This document shows, in pieces, positions 6,401 to 12,066 of a stretch of 25,403 bases of DNA. The DNA is from a virus. The stretch lies in the IMG/VR virus record IMGVR_UViG_3300029319_000455, positions 1 through 25,403 of that record; one strand, 5' to 3'. The notes under the pieces were generated by a model. That model made no database searches, was not told the origin of the DNA, and saw only the letters and a list, made by a program, of their open reading frames with translations. Position 1 is the first letter of the stretch. Each line of letters begins with the position of its first letter. The translations under genes and the position numbers were made by a program.

Positions 6401-6554
6401 AAACTATTACAAAATTTTCTACTTTATTACGCTGCATGATTGTAATCATGTCCACAGCTCCAGCCTGGCAAGCATGAGCTGAGTTATAGACATTTGTTAA
6501 GTTTGCACATTCACCACCAATACACATGGTTACATATAAAATAAATTTAATCAC
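6378..6554 (-). CDS. 58-residue protein, GTG start
   Basis: GTG at 6554 to TAA (6378-6380) encodes 58 residues: a hydrophobic start (MIKFILYVTMCIGGECANL), then 'NVYNSAHACQAGAVDMITIM' and a basic end. Four cysteines suggest disulphides if it is exported. It overlaps the preceding gene's stop by eight bases and the following gene's GTG by 23 bases, so it fills an otherwise empty 150-base gap in a tightly packed operon. This packing is the main evidence; there is no strong ribosome site. The function is unknown. Confidence 0.55.
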   Translation of the reverse strand: MIKFILYVTMCIGGECANLTNVYNSAHACQAGAVDMITIMQRNKVENFVIVCEKKRSI

Positions 6555-6921
6555 AGCATGACTGTAAACTTTTTAAATAGGAAAGCCAGAGCTGCGGTGT
6601 CGCTTCTCTATATGTAGGAGAAACATCTGGACTAAATCTCCTGATCCTAAATTTTGTAATTTTTTCTCCGTCTATTGTGTAGAGAACTACAAAGCCTGGT
6701 ATCCCTAGTTTGTCTGCAACTTTTTTACTTAGCGTAAATACTTTGTCTTGTCCTTTATCAAGAGCTGTTTCAATGATAGCGAGTGGTTGATAACATTTCT
6801 GGCAACATTCTACAGAGTCAATATCAATGTAGGCAATACCATCATACTGTCTATGCCATTCAGAATAGTGATCTCCTCTGTTAAAATAGTTCCACCTAGC
6901 CACGATCTTTATAAGACTCAA
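6547..6921 (-). CDS. Conserved-looking phage protein with Cys cluster
   Basis: A 124-residue protein. The N-terminal part 'GIAYIDIDSVECCQKCYQPL' has Cys39, Cys40 and Cys43 followed by 'AIIETALDKGQ'. I recall this layout (Asp-rich strand, CxxC, Pro-Leu, Glu-Thr) from small proteins of marine phages lacking a known function. The middle is a beta-rich 'GFVVLYTIDGEKITKFRIRRF', and two more Cys end the chain. It overlaps the upstream gene by 26 bases and the following small gene by eight. Metal binding is likely; the activity is unknown. Confidence 0.72.
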   Translation of the reverse strand: MSLIKIVARWNYFNRGDHYSEWHRQYDGIAYIDIDSVECCQKCYQPLAIIETALDKGQDKVFTLSKKVADKLGIPGFVVLYTIDGEKITKFRIRRFSPDVSPTYREATPQLWLSYLKSLQSCCD

Positions 6922-7084
6922 GAAGTAAAGCTCTGTTTTCTATAATGTATTCTAAGACTGATACAGTCAAAGCCATCATAGATCCTTCATTTAGATCAAG
7001 ATATTCGTGTACTTTTATTTCCTCAAACTCTCTATCTGTAAGGCAGAGCTTCATCTTACCGCCATCATTGACAACTACAGCCAT
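6896..7084 (-). CDS. Small hypothetical protein
   Basis: A 62-residue protein: 'KLCLTDREFEEIKVHEYLDLNEGSM' followed by a hydrophobic helix 'ALTVSVLEYIIENRALLLES'. No recognisable motif. Its ATG overlaps the preceding stop by one base (TAATG on the minus strand), which supports the start at 7084. An internal Met at residue 11 is an alternative start. It sits between the annealing-protein genes and the Cys-cluster gene in one operon. The function is unknown. Confidence 0.68.
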   Translation of the reverse strand: MAVVVNDGGKMKLCLTDREFEEIKVHEYLDLNEGSMMALTVSVLEYIIENRALLLESYKDRG

Positions 7085-7335
7085 TAGAACGGAGCTTCTG
7101 ATGACTCTTTTTTGACAAAAGGTTTTATTGTTATTTGTATCTGGGTACTGCCTTTTTGTGTAGTGCTATGCCAGAGAGATATATCAACTGGCTCACCAGC
7201 TTTCAAAACTATATCTTCTTTTGGTGTAAAGCCATACTCACTATGAGAGTTTGCAAAACTTTTCCCAGCTGTAGAGTTTATAGCTTCCAATACTTCTTTT
7301 CTTGGAAACAAATATAAATATTGATTTTTACTCAT
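7084..7335 (-). CDS. Small hypothetical protein beside the annealing gene
   Basis: An 83-residue protein with a beta-rich C-terminal half ('IVLKAGEPVDISLWHSTTQ', 'STQIQITIKPFVKK') and a helical N-terminus. The start at 7335 has an AAGGGA site about eight bases upstream, located inside the end of the annealing-protein gene, with which it overlaps by eight bases. The immediate linkage suggests a role in the same recombination or DNA-processing step, for example as an ssDNA-binding accessory, but no SSB signature is visible. Confidence 0.72.
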   Translation of the reverse strand: MSKNQYLYLFPRKEVLEAINSTAGKSFANSHSEYGFTPKEDIVLKAGEPVDISLWHSTTQKGSTQIQITIKPFVKKESSEAPF

Positions 7336-7942
7336 TAAGAAATTTCCCTTCTTTTAGAGATCTCATTTGATCTTCTCTTTGTGTGTAAAGATTTCTAGCT
7401 TTGTTTTTGTCACCTTCTGGCAACTTATCTAGCCAATCTTTTTTCTTTGTTACTAGCTCTCCCAGGTGTCCTGGATGTTTACAATTGTCCAGATCTTTTT
7501 CAAAATCTTTAAGACTGTATACATCAGCTAGCTGTTCTTGTTTATTTTTAGCGATATCAATCTCATCTACAGATGCGTACTCTGATCCGCTAAAACCTAG
7601 ATTTGCCAGGCATCTACCGATGCAGCTGGTTTCACAATTCTCAATATGAGATGTTGCATTGACCATGCCTTTGTGCTGCCATTCCTCTGCATATCCCGTA
7701 CTGATAATTTTATTATCAATTGATATTGATCCTTTGAATACAACTCTTCTGGTCATTTTATCACCTAATGATATAGGCTCATCTGTAACCATATCAGTTA
7801 TAATCTCAGCGTCAGGAAAAAATTTTCTAAAAACCTGGAGTCTGTAAGCTACCTGGCTGTATTGTTTTCCCTTGATATCAATTGAATTTTTTTCAAAATT
7901 TCTATTAAAATGCTCTTGAGCTTGTAATAATTTTTCTTTCAT
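7328..7942 (-). CDS. Erf/Sak-like single-strand annealing recombinase
   Basis: A 204-residue protein. Residues 24-125 show the layout of Rad52-like phage annealing proteins: 'GKQYSQVAYRLQVFRKFFPD' (26-44), a strand pair 'RVVFKGSISIDNKIISTGYAEE', and the hallmark Asn-Cys-Glu-Thr-Ser-x-Ile-Gly-Arg-x-Leu-Ala-x-Leu-Gly-Phe at 102-117, then 'EYASVDEI'. Such proteins coat and anneal complementary ssDNA left by a partner exonuclease. The C-terminal 70 residues are helical and polar. A GGGAG site supports the start. The nuclease gene lies upstream with one small gene between them, the classic exo-annealase pairing. Confidence 0.82.
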   Translation of the reverse strand: MKEKLLQAQEHFNRNFEKNSIDIKGKQYSQVAYRLQVFRKFFPDAEIITDMVTDEPISLGDKMTRRVVFKGSISIDNKIISTGYAEEWQHKGMVNATSHIENCETSCIGRCLANLGFSGSEYASVDEIDIAKNKQEQLADVYSLKDFEKDLDNCKHPGHLGELVTKKKDWLDKLPEGDKNKARNLYTQREDQMRSLKEGKFLNE

Positions 7943-8184
7943 AGTATCTCCCAGAGCCTTTGTAAAAATGTTTTATTTTTTTTCTGATTTAGGAGAGCTG
8001 CAGCTGCTGCTAACCTGGCTGCACATTCAGCCTGGACTTTTTCTTCTCTGGCTTTACGCAGCTGCCTATCCATTTTGACTAATGGAAAGTCAGTCTTTGG
8101 TGGTATGTCATTTGATATTGTCTTTTGCTCTAGCTCTTCGACCTTTTTTTCTAAAAAAGGATTAATGGGTATAATGTTTGTCAT
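7939..8184 (-). CDS. Small hypothetical protein between exonuclease and annealase
   Basis: An 81-residue protein. A Pro/Ile-rich N-terminus ('NIIPINPFLEKKVEELEQK') precedes a long basic Ala-rich helix ('LRKAREEKVQAECAARLAAAAALLNQKK'). It overlaps the exonuclease gene by 23 bases and the annealase gene by four (ATGA-type). The helical tail and location suggest a bridge or loading factor for the recombination pair, but this is inference from position. No motif is recognised. Confidence 0.7.
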   Translation of the reverse strand: MTNIIPINPFLEKKVEELEQKTISNDIPPKTDFPLVKMDRQLRKAREEKVQAECAARLAAAAALLNQKKNKTFLQRLWEIL

Positions 8185-9058
8185 TGTAAAATCTTTTTAC
8201 CTCCGTTATTTCATCTTCGTTATATCCATAATAGTTTATATTATTTAAATCAGCTTCAACATAGTTTTTAGCTACATATTCAACTGTAGTTTTTTGTGAC
8301 AGCTCCAATAGATTTTGTCTTTTTTTAGATTTTGTAAAAAAATTATCTATTGTTTGTTTTTGAGCTTCAACACCAAGCTCCTCATGCTCCAGGCTACTGT
8401 ATATTTTGTAATCTGTAGGAGTTGCATAGACCAGATAGCCTGGCTTCTGTGTTGCTTCTTTATAGAAACAAACTTGATTGACATGGTATGCGTCTGGTGT
8501 TTTTGGAGCAGATATATTTATAAAACTATGTGTTCCATCTTTTTTTGGTTTACTAGATCTACGCTGCCATTTTGTTTTTGCTTCTATAAAAAAATTTTTT
8601 GTTTCCATATCTGTTCTACCAGTATATGGAACTGTAATACCATCAATCCATAGTTCGACATATCTCTCAGAGTTTACTGTTTCTATTTTTTTTATTTCTA
8701 GATCTTTGAGAGCTGCTATGTAATTTGTAATTACTTTAGGTATAGCTTCCAGGTTTACTTCAAACTGTTTCATTTCTTTTTCATCATCAATAAACAATCC
8801 TTTTTGTTTTTGATAGTGATGGATGCCAGCTGCTATAGCTTCATCCTGGGATTGATTAAATAAAAAATATCCATCCCATCCATGTTGAGCAGAATTACCA
8901 GCAATCATTTTTGCATTTGGTTTCCTAGCTCTTCTCCATTCTTGAGTCTTGTAGACATATTCGTACCACCATCCACATAAAGGTTTATTTATTTGAGTTG
9001 GGGATAAGTGATTTAAACCGACATCAAGCCAGCATTTTCCTATTGTTTTAAAATTCAT
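8162..9058 (-). CDS. PD-(D/E)XK exonuclease (RecB/Cas4-like)
   Basis: A 298-residue nuclease. The N-terminus 'LSPTQINKPLCGWWYEYV' (18-35) is the entry motif of phage PDDEXK_1-type nucleases. The core is Gly-Arg-Thr-Asp150-Met-Glu, then Phe-Ile-Glu159-Ala-Lys161-Thr-Lys-Trp, followed by His192-Val-Asn-Gln195-x3-Tyr199. Asp150, Glu159 and Lys161 are the expected catalytic set. With the downstream annealase it would resect double-stranded ends for recombination. A good promoter ends about seven bases before the ATG and there is no ribosome site, so its mRNA may be leaderless. Confidence 0.85.
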   Translation of the reverse strand: MNFKTIGKCWLDVGLNHLSPTQINKPLCGWWYEYVYKTQEWRRARKPNAKMIAGNSAQHGWDGYFLFNQSQDEAIAAGIHHYQKQKGLFIDDEKEMKQFEVNLEAIPKVITNYIAALKDLEIKKIETVNSERYVELWIDGITVPYTGRTDMETKNFFIEAKTKWQRRSSKPKKDGTHSFINISAPKTPDAYHVNQVCFYKEATQKPGYLVYATPTDYKIYSSLEHEELGVEAQKQTIDNFFTKSKKRQNLLELSQKTTVEYVAKNYVEADLNNINYYGYNEDEITEVKRFYNDKHYTH

Positions 9059-9065
9059 TTGGGTA

Positions 9066-9093
9066 TTTATAGCAATTTTTTCTATTCATACAA
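9066..9093 (-). promoter_or_regulatory. Sigma-70-like promoter for the exonuclease operon
   Basis: Read on the minus strand: TTGTAT (9093-9088), a 16-base spacer, then TATAAA (9071-9066) preceded by TGC, an extended -10. The start point would fall about seven bases further on, at or next to the exonuclease ATG (9058), implying a leaderless transcript. It lies just after the terminator of the preceding minus-strand operon, which makes biological sense. It was recognised by eye only. Confidence 0.6.
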
Positions 9094-9134
9094 ATAAAAA
9101 AAAGGCAGCAGAAAACTAAAAAACTGCTGCCTTT
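9094..9134 (-). terminator. Rho-independent terminator of the 9.2-10.6 kb operon
   Basis: An 11-base perfect stem, AAAGGCAGCAG (9101-9111) with CTGCTGCCTTT (9124-9134), around a 12-base A-rich loop. On the minus strand the stem is followed by a run of T (the A tract at 9096-9100), the normal form for termination of leftward transcripts. It separates the operon of small genes (9194-10617) from the exonuclease operon. Confidence 0.85.
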
Positions 9135-9146
9135 ATGCGGAGGATC

Positions 9147-9171
9147 ATACTGTTAAAAAAATTAACAGTAT
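9147..9171. repeat. Perfect 10-bp inverted repeat, A5 spacer
   Basis: ATACTGTTAA (9147-9156) and TTAACAGTAT (9162-9171) form an exact inverted repeat with a five-A centre, 13 bases to the right of the terminator stem. It could be a second hairpin that helps stop leftward transcription, or an operator bound by a dimeric regulator. The low GC content makes it a weak RNA hairpin, so a protein site is at least as likely. Confidence 0.5.
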
Positions 9172-9193
9172 AAAACTTACCTAAATATATTAA

Positions 9194-9541
9194 TCAATCA
9201 AGAGAAACCTCGTATAATTGTGAGAAAATATCAACTAATTTTATATGCTCTCTTTCTGACTTACCTCGTCTTTTGAGAATGTACCTGGCAAATTTTTCTG
9301 CACAAGCCTTGCCACAAAAAGGTTTACTATAATCCTGATAGCTCTCGCCATCCCAGACTTTGTAATTTGTTGAGTTGCTCCATTCTGTTTTGTCTATTAC
9401 TTGGTGGTTACCTCTGTACTCTTCACCTTTTGACAAATATACTGTTTCAGTTTTTCTAGGATATTTTTTATGACAGACATAACATCTGTTTTTTGTACCT
9501 TCATCTATTATTTGTCTTACAGTTCGTTTTGTTTTTTTCAT
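9194..9541 (-). CDS. Zinc-binding protein, treble-clef-like
   Basis: A 115-residue protein. Cys20-x2-Cys23 (CYVCHKKYPR) at the N-terminus pairs with Cys76-x3-Cys80 in 'KPFCGKACAEKFARYIL', a knuckle-plus-helix layout seen in MYM/TRASH- or treble-clef-type zinc fingers. The centre holds Trp/Tyr-rich strands. GGAGG lies about eight bases before ATG 9541, and the start overlaps the stop of the 30-residue membrane peptide gene (ATGA). It is the last gene before the terminator. A DNA- or protein-binding regulatory role is inferred. Confidence 0.72.
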   Translation of the reverse strand: MKKTKRTVRQIIDEGTKNRCYVCHKKYPRKTETVYLSKGEEYRGNHQVIDKTEWSNSTNYKVWDGESYQDYSKPFCGKACAEKFARYILKRRGKSEREHIKLVDIFSQLYEVSLD

Positions 9542-9630
9542 TCTTTACCTCCAAAAAATTCATAAATTAACCAGAGGATGACCGCAGCCATCCCCAGGTG
9601 AACTATGATTGTTAATAAATCGTTAAGCAT
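9538..9630 (-). CDS. 30-residue membrane peptide
   Basis: ATG at 9630 to TGA encodes MLNDLLTIIVHLGMAAVILW followed by LIYEFFGGKE, essentially one membrane helix with an acidic start and a polar end. It overlaps the preceding gene by eight bases and the next start by four (ATGA), and its final Gly-Gly codons carry the next gene's GGAGG site. It exactly fills the gap between two operon genes. A translated micro-protein is likely; its role is unknown. Confidence 0.55.
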   Translation of the reverse strand: MLNDLLTIIVHLGMAAVILWLIYEFFGGKE

Positions 9631-9877
9631 GGATGCTAAAAAAACCATCTCCAATATGGTGTTTATAGTAATTTCTAGCTAGGACTCCTTCTATCCTGGC
9701 ATCAACATATTTTGTGTATCTGTAGCCATCCCAGCCAGAAAAAACATTAGCTTTATATTGATCTAGTTTTTTATCATACTTTAATGATCTGATACTTGAT
9801 CCATCAAATTCTTGTTTGAATAATTCTTTTAAGAATTTACTGTGTGGATCTTTACTTGTTACTGGTTTAAAAGCCAT
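9623..9877 (-). CDS. Small hypothetical protein
   Basis: An 84-residue basic protein with many Tyr and Lys ('YDKKLDQYKANVFSGWDGYRY', 'GVLARNYYKHHIGDGFF'). No motif recognised. The start overlaps the preceding stop by one base (TAATG). In the leftward operon of small genes next to the control region, its position resembles that of early host-takeover genes, but no function can be given. Confidence 0.68.
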   Translation of the reverse strand: MAFKPVTSKDPHSKFLKELFKQEFDGSSIRSLKYDKKLDQYKANVFSGWDGYRYTKYVDARIEGVLARNYYKHHIGDGFFSIHA

Positions 9878-10113
9878 TATGCACCTCCAATCGCATCATC
9901 AATTTTTACTCTGAGCTTTTCTATCTCTTCCTCGCATTTGTAAATAGATTTGCCAAGCTCGTTCATTGTAAATCCATCTTCCTCTTTACAGATATTTTTT
10001 GCTCTTTCATATCTGTATGTCATTACAGTTCTATACAAACCATCTTCAACCAGTCTGATTTCTTTTTCAGATAATGGTAGAACCTGGTTATCAATTTTAA
10101 GTTCTATTTTCAT
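9877..10113 (-). CDS. Small helical hypothetical protein
   Basis: A 78-residue, mostly helical protein: 'LPLSEKEIRLVEDGLYRTVMTYRYERAKN' and a C-terminal charged helix 'KCEEEIEKLRVKIDDAIGG'. Its ATG overlaps the upstream stop by one base, and its own stop overlaps the next ATG in the same way. It is soluble, with no membrane segment or metal site. The function is unknown. Confidence 0.68.
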   Translation of the reverse strand: MKIELKIDNQVLPLSEKEIRLVEDGLYRTVMTYRYERAKNICKEEDGFTMNELGKSIYKCEEEIEKLRVKIDDAIGGA

Positions 10114-10295
10114 TAATACAGATCCTCCTTGATCTTTTGTAGTTTTAGTTTTCCGTTTGTACCGACCTGGTACTCTTTGATGACCAGGCGTTTAACGCCT
10201 GGATCTTTGATTTTGCCAGTAACAATCTTTGATAATTTTTTTCGATACTGGTTTATTTTTTGTTTTTTAGTCAAATTAGTCCATCCTTCCGTCAT
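10113..10295 (-). CDS. Small basic hypothetical protein
   Basis: A 60-residue, strongly basic protein ('NLTKKQKINQYRKKLSKIV', 'GKLKLQKIKEDLY'). The frame could be extended to a TTG at 10310, but ATG 10295 (MTEGWTNL) is the more natural start. It overlaps the upstream gene's end by about 20 bases. Nucleic-acid binding is suggested by charge only. Confidence 0.6.
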   Translation of the reverse strand: MTEGWTNLTKKQKINQYRKKLSKIVTGKIKDPGVKRLVIKEYQVGTNGKLKLQKIKEDLY

Positions 10296-10617
10296 TGTAG
10301 AATACTTCAAATCCTTGTTTTTTTAAGTATTCCATCGCTGGGTATCTTGCTTTTGCTACTCCTACATTACCCTGGCTGAGATCTCCATCTACCACATTTT
10401 TCCAGCGATGTTTTCTGCAACCTTTTGGTATGTAACAGACCTCAAGACCTTTACCCAGACAGCAAGTTCCCTCATCTACCGCACCTTGTTTTTGCCATTC
10501 TTCTTTCCAAAGAATTTCTGCAAAAGCAAAATGCTGCCAGTTTTCATCCAAGTATTTTTCCTTGTATGCTTTTATTTTCTTACCTCCGTAAGACTGTACT
10601 TCTACATAGTTTGCCAT
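10276..10617 (-). CDS. Hypothetical protein, first gene of the leftward operon
   Basis: A 113-residue protein using ATG 10617 (MANYVEVQSYGGKK), which has a strong GGAGG eight bases upstream. The frame is open further, to 10650, but that would start beyond the ribosome site. Features: 'DEGTCCLGKGLEVCYIPKGCRKH' with four Cys and a His (possible metal site), and 'YPAMEYLKKQGFEVFYNDGRMD' at the end. It is the promoter-proximal gene of the leftward operon. I do not recognise the family. Confidence 0.72.
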   Translation of the reverse strand: MANYVEVQSYGGKKIKAYKEKYLDENWQHFAFAEILWKEEWQKQGAVDEGTCCLGKGLEVCYIPKGCRKHRWKNVVDGDLSQGNVGVAKARYPAMEYLKKQGFEVFYNDGRMD

Positions 10618-10749
10618 TTTATTACCTCCGTTTTTGATTTGTTTTAACATCTATAATATATATAGCAATTAATGCTACGATTACAACCCCTGAATAAAAA
10701 AAATTTTTTTATTTTGAAATTAATTATTTTTAGTATAGACATAGATGCT
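10618..10749. promoter_or_regulatory. Divergent control region
   Basis: A 132-base AT-rich gap between divergent operons. Leftward: a TTGTAA (10686-10681 on the minus strand) with an 18-base spacer to TATATA (10662-10657) is a plausible promoter for the leftward genes. Rightward: TATAGA (10734-10739) lies 10 bases before the repressor ATG without a convincing -35. In the middle (10693-10713) is a near-perfect palindrome AAT-A8-T7-ATT, which should bend DNA or act as a weak two-way terminator. Repressor operators are expected here, but I cannot define them. Confidence 0.5.
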
Positions 10750-10947
10750 ATGAAACTAGAACAATACAGAAGGGATAGGAATTTATCATACGCAAAATTA
10801 GCTACACATCTGGGATTAAAAGGCATTAATCCTGGCAGACTCGTACACCGCTGGTGTAAAGGTTCAACACCATCATCAACGAATATGAAAAAAATAGTTA
10901 CAGCTACAGAGGGTAGTGTGCAGCCAAATGATTTCTTCCAAGGATAA
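10750..10947 (+). CDS. Cro/CI-family HTH regulator
   Basis: A 65-residue XRE-type DNA-binding protein. 'LSYAKLATHLGLKGINPGRLV' (12-32) forms the helix-turn-helix (Ala-x3-Leu-Gly then the recognition helix), followed by His-Arg-Trp-x-Lys-Gly and the typical Cro end 'ATEGSVQPNDFF'. Being a single HTH domain without a dimerisation or cleavage domain, it is closer to Cro than to lambda CI. The ATG at 10750 is chosen because the longer frame has a hydrophobic, untypical N-terminus. No ribosome site precedes it. It sits at the divergent promoter region and probably controls it. Confidence 0.8.
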   Translation: MKLEQYRRDRNLSYAKLATHLGLKGINPGRLVHRWCKGSTPSSTNMKKIVTATEGSVQPNDFFQG

Positions 10948-11251
10948 TCCAGACTTTGCTATCTTTTCCTGGAAAGATCCCCAGGAGGATGAAAATGGTT
11001 GGAAAACCTTACGGGAGAGTCATATCGGACTAGCCAGCTGCAAGAGCTGCGGTTGGATTATTGATGAAACTAAAGATTATTATGTGGTAGCTGCCGACCT
11101 GGTTATAGAGAAAAATAGGATTACTGATACTGGTAGAAGGCACAGTATTTATAAATCCTGGCTCTCCAGGTGTGAGAGGATAGAATACAACATTTATGAA
11201 AAACAAATGGAAACTGTTAAAGAAAATACACAAGGATCAAAGAATAGATAG
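10928..11251 (+). CDS. Hypothetical phage protein with CxxC
   Basis: A 107-residue protein from ATG 10928, overlapping the end of the HTH gene by 20 bases. A GTG 12 bases upstream is possible. 'FSWKDPQEDENGWKTLRESHIGLASCKSCGWIIDETKDYYVVAADL' resembles a phage family I remember with a Trp-x-Asp-Pro start, a Gly-Trp and a Val-Val strand, here carrying a Cys38-x2-Cys41 pair. The C-terminus is helical and charged. It lies between the regulator and the replication gene, so early expression is likely. The function is unknown. Confidence 0.68.
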   Translation: MISSKDNPDFAIFSWKDPQEDENGWKTLRESHIGLASCKSCGWIIDETKDYYVVAADLVIEKNRITDTGRRHSIYKSWLSRCERIEYNIYEKQMETVKENTQGSKNR

Positions 11252-11822
11252 TGCTGCTAGATGTGTTTATTTTTTTCTACTTGATAGAGAAAATAACATA
11301 ACTAAAAAATTATTTCCTAGCCATGCCAGGCTAGCTGATGATACTGGATTGCACATTAGATCTGTTCAGAGATCTATTAAACTATTGATTGATTATGATT
11401 ATATATCAAAAATTAAAAAAGGTTATCCAGGCAGAGCATCAGAATATAAAATTAATTACGATCTATCACCCGACAATCTTGTCGTTAATACCCGACAAGC
11501 TGGTCGTTTTTACCCGACACACAAGACACACCAATTAACTAATGAATTAACTAATGAATTAACTATGGATGATAAAGTAAAAAATATATTAGGCAGCATT
11601 ACAAAGAACATGAACCCAAACTACAGAGCTGTAGTTGATGGTAATAAAAAACCATATAATCACCCAGATAGCATTGAAGCTCGAATGATGCGTAAGACCG
11701 ATGACTACAATAAAACTAAAGCCTGGCGAAAACTTTACGATAACCCATCAACCAAAAATAAAGCTATAGCAATTGCCAAGCATTTAGGTATCATTCAGGA
11801 ATATAAAAAAAATGGTAGGTAG
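11196..11822 (+). CDS. Replication initiator-like protein (O/DnaD-like winged helix)
   Basis: A 208-residue protein. Residues 12-88 look like a winged-helix domain of phage replication proteins: 'AARCVYFFLLDRENNITKK', 'FPSHARLADDTGLHIRSVQR' (HTH, 40-59), 'SIKLLIDYDYISKIKKGYPG', then Ser-Glu-Tyr-Lys-Ile. A low-complexity linker (91-124, with Gln-Leu-Thr-Asn-Glu-Leu-Thr repeats) is followed by a helical C-terminal part. The linker DNA carries ordered repeats like those of lambda's origin inside gene O. The start overlaps the previous gene by 56 bases. No helicase gene is present; the C-terminus may recruit the host helicase. Confidence 0.65.
   Translation: MKNKWKLLKKIHKDQRIDSAARCVYFFLLDRENNITKKLFPSHARLADDTGLHIRSVQRSIKLLIDYDYISKIKKGYPGRASEYKINYDLSPDNLVVNTRQAGRFYPTHKTHQLTNELTNELTMDDKVKNILGSITKNMNPNYRAVVDGNKKPYNHPDSIEARMMRKTDDYNKTKAWRKLYDNPSTKNKAIAIAKHLGIIQEYKKNGR
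11468..11520 (+). repeat. Three iterons at 22-bp spacing, candidate origin
   Basis: ACCCGACAA begins at 11468 and 11490, and ACCCGACAC at 11512, exactly 22 bases apart. The first two full 22-base units agree at 18 positions. Within unit 1, CGACAA-TC-TTGTCG is a perfect palindrome; unit 2 has an imperfect version (CGACAAGCTGGTCG). Palindromic iterons at two-helical-turn spacing inside the initiator's own gene are the arrangement of lambda's origin. Function is inferred. Confidence 0.6.
11533..11565 (+). repeat. AT-rich 12-bp direct repeats next to the iterons
   Basis: AATTAACTAATG occurs at 11533 and 11545, with a partial third copy (AATTAACTA) at 11557. The 12-base period is in frame and encodes Leu-Thr-Asn-Glu repeats. 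Directly after the iterons, this AT-rich repeat block has the position of an unwinding element in a replication origin. Confidence 0.6.
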
Positions 11823-12066
11823 ACCAAGTAAAAAGGTTTTTTGCCAAGCCAGAAGAAAATACGATGGGAAACAATGCCAGGCTAAAGGTATTTTATGTAA
11901 AAATGGTCGTTGGATCTGTCGTTATCATGGCGGTAAATCTACTGGAGCTACCTCATTTGAAGGGAAAATAAAAGCGTATAAGAATTTAGTACAGTTCAGA
12001 GGTAAAACAGATGAAGAAATCAAAAGCTACATACGACAAGATCATTCAGAAGCTGCAGCTCGGTAA
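11812..12066 (+). CDS. HGG-motif zinc-binding protein
   Basis: An 84-residue basic protein. Cys11, Cys22, Cys29 and Cys36 with His39 form a probable zinc site, and 'CRYHGGKSTGATSFEGK' is the His-Gly-Gly-x-Ser-x-Gly...Gly-Lys signature seen in small phage and alphaproteobacterial proteins with unknown function, often near terminase genes. It overlaps the initiator gene by 11 bases and the small terminase gene by 56 bases. DNA binding is plausible. Confidence 0.7.
   Translation: MVGRPSKKVFCQARRKYDGKQCQAKGILCKNGRWICRYHGGKSTGATSFEGKIKAYKNLVQFRGKTDEEIKSYIRQDHSEAAAR

Noticed and set aside
8315-8723. Plus-strand frames opposite the exonuclease
   Set aside because: Phe/Cys-rich composition typical of antisense shadows; the minus-strand nuclease has complete motifs.
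9131-9173. Possible 12-codon ORF (ATGCGG...) with a GGAGG inside
   Set aside because: The GGAGG lies within the ORF rather than before it, and the stretch is better explained by the inverted repeat.
10693-10713. A8T7 palindrome considered as a rho-independent terminator
   Set aside because: No GC in the stem; more likely bent DNA between divergent promoters.
11468-11565. Repeats considered as a CRISPR array
   Set aside because: Unit length 22 and 12 bp, no spacers, no cas genes, and the repeats are in frame within a coding region.
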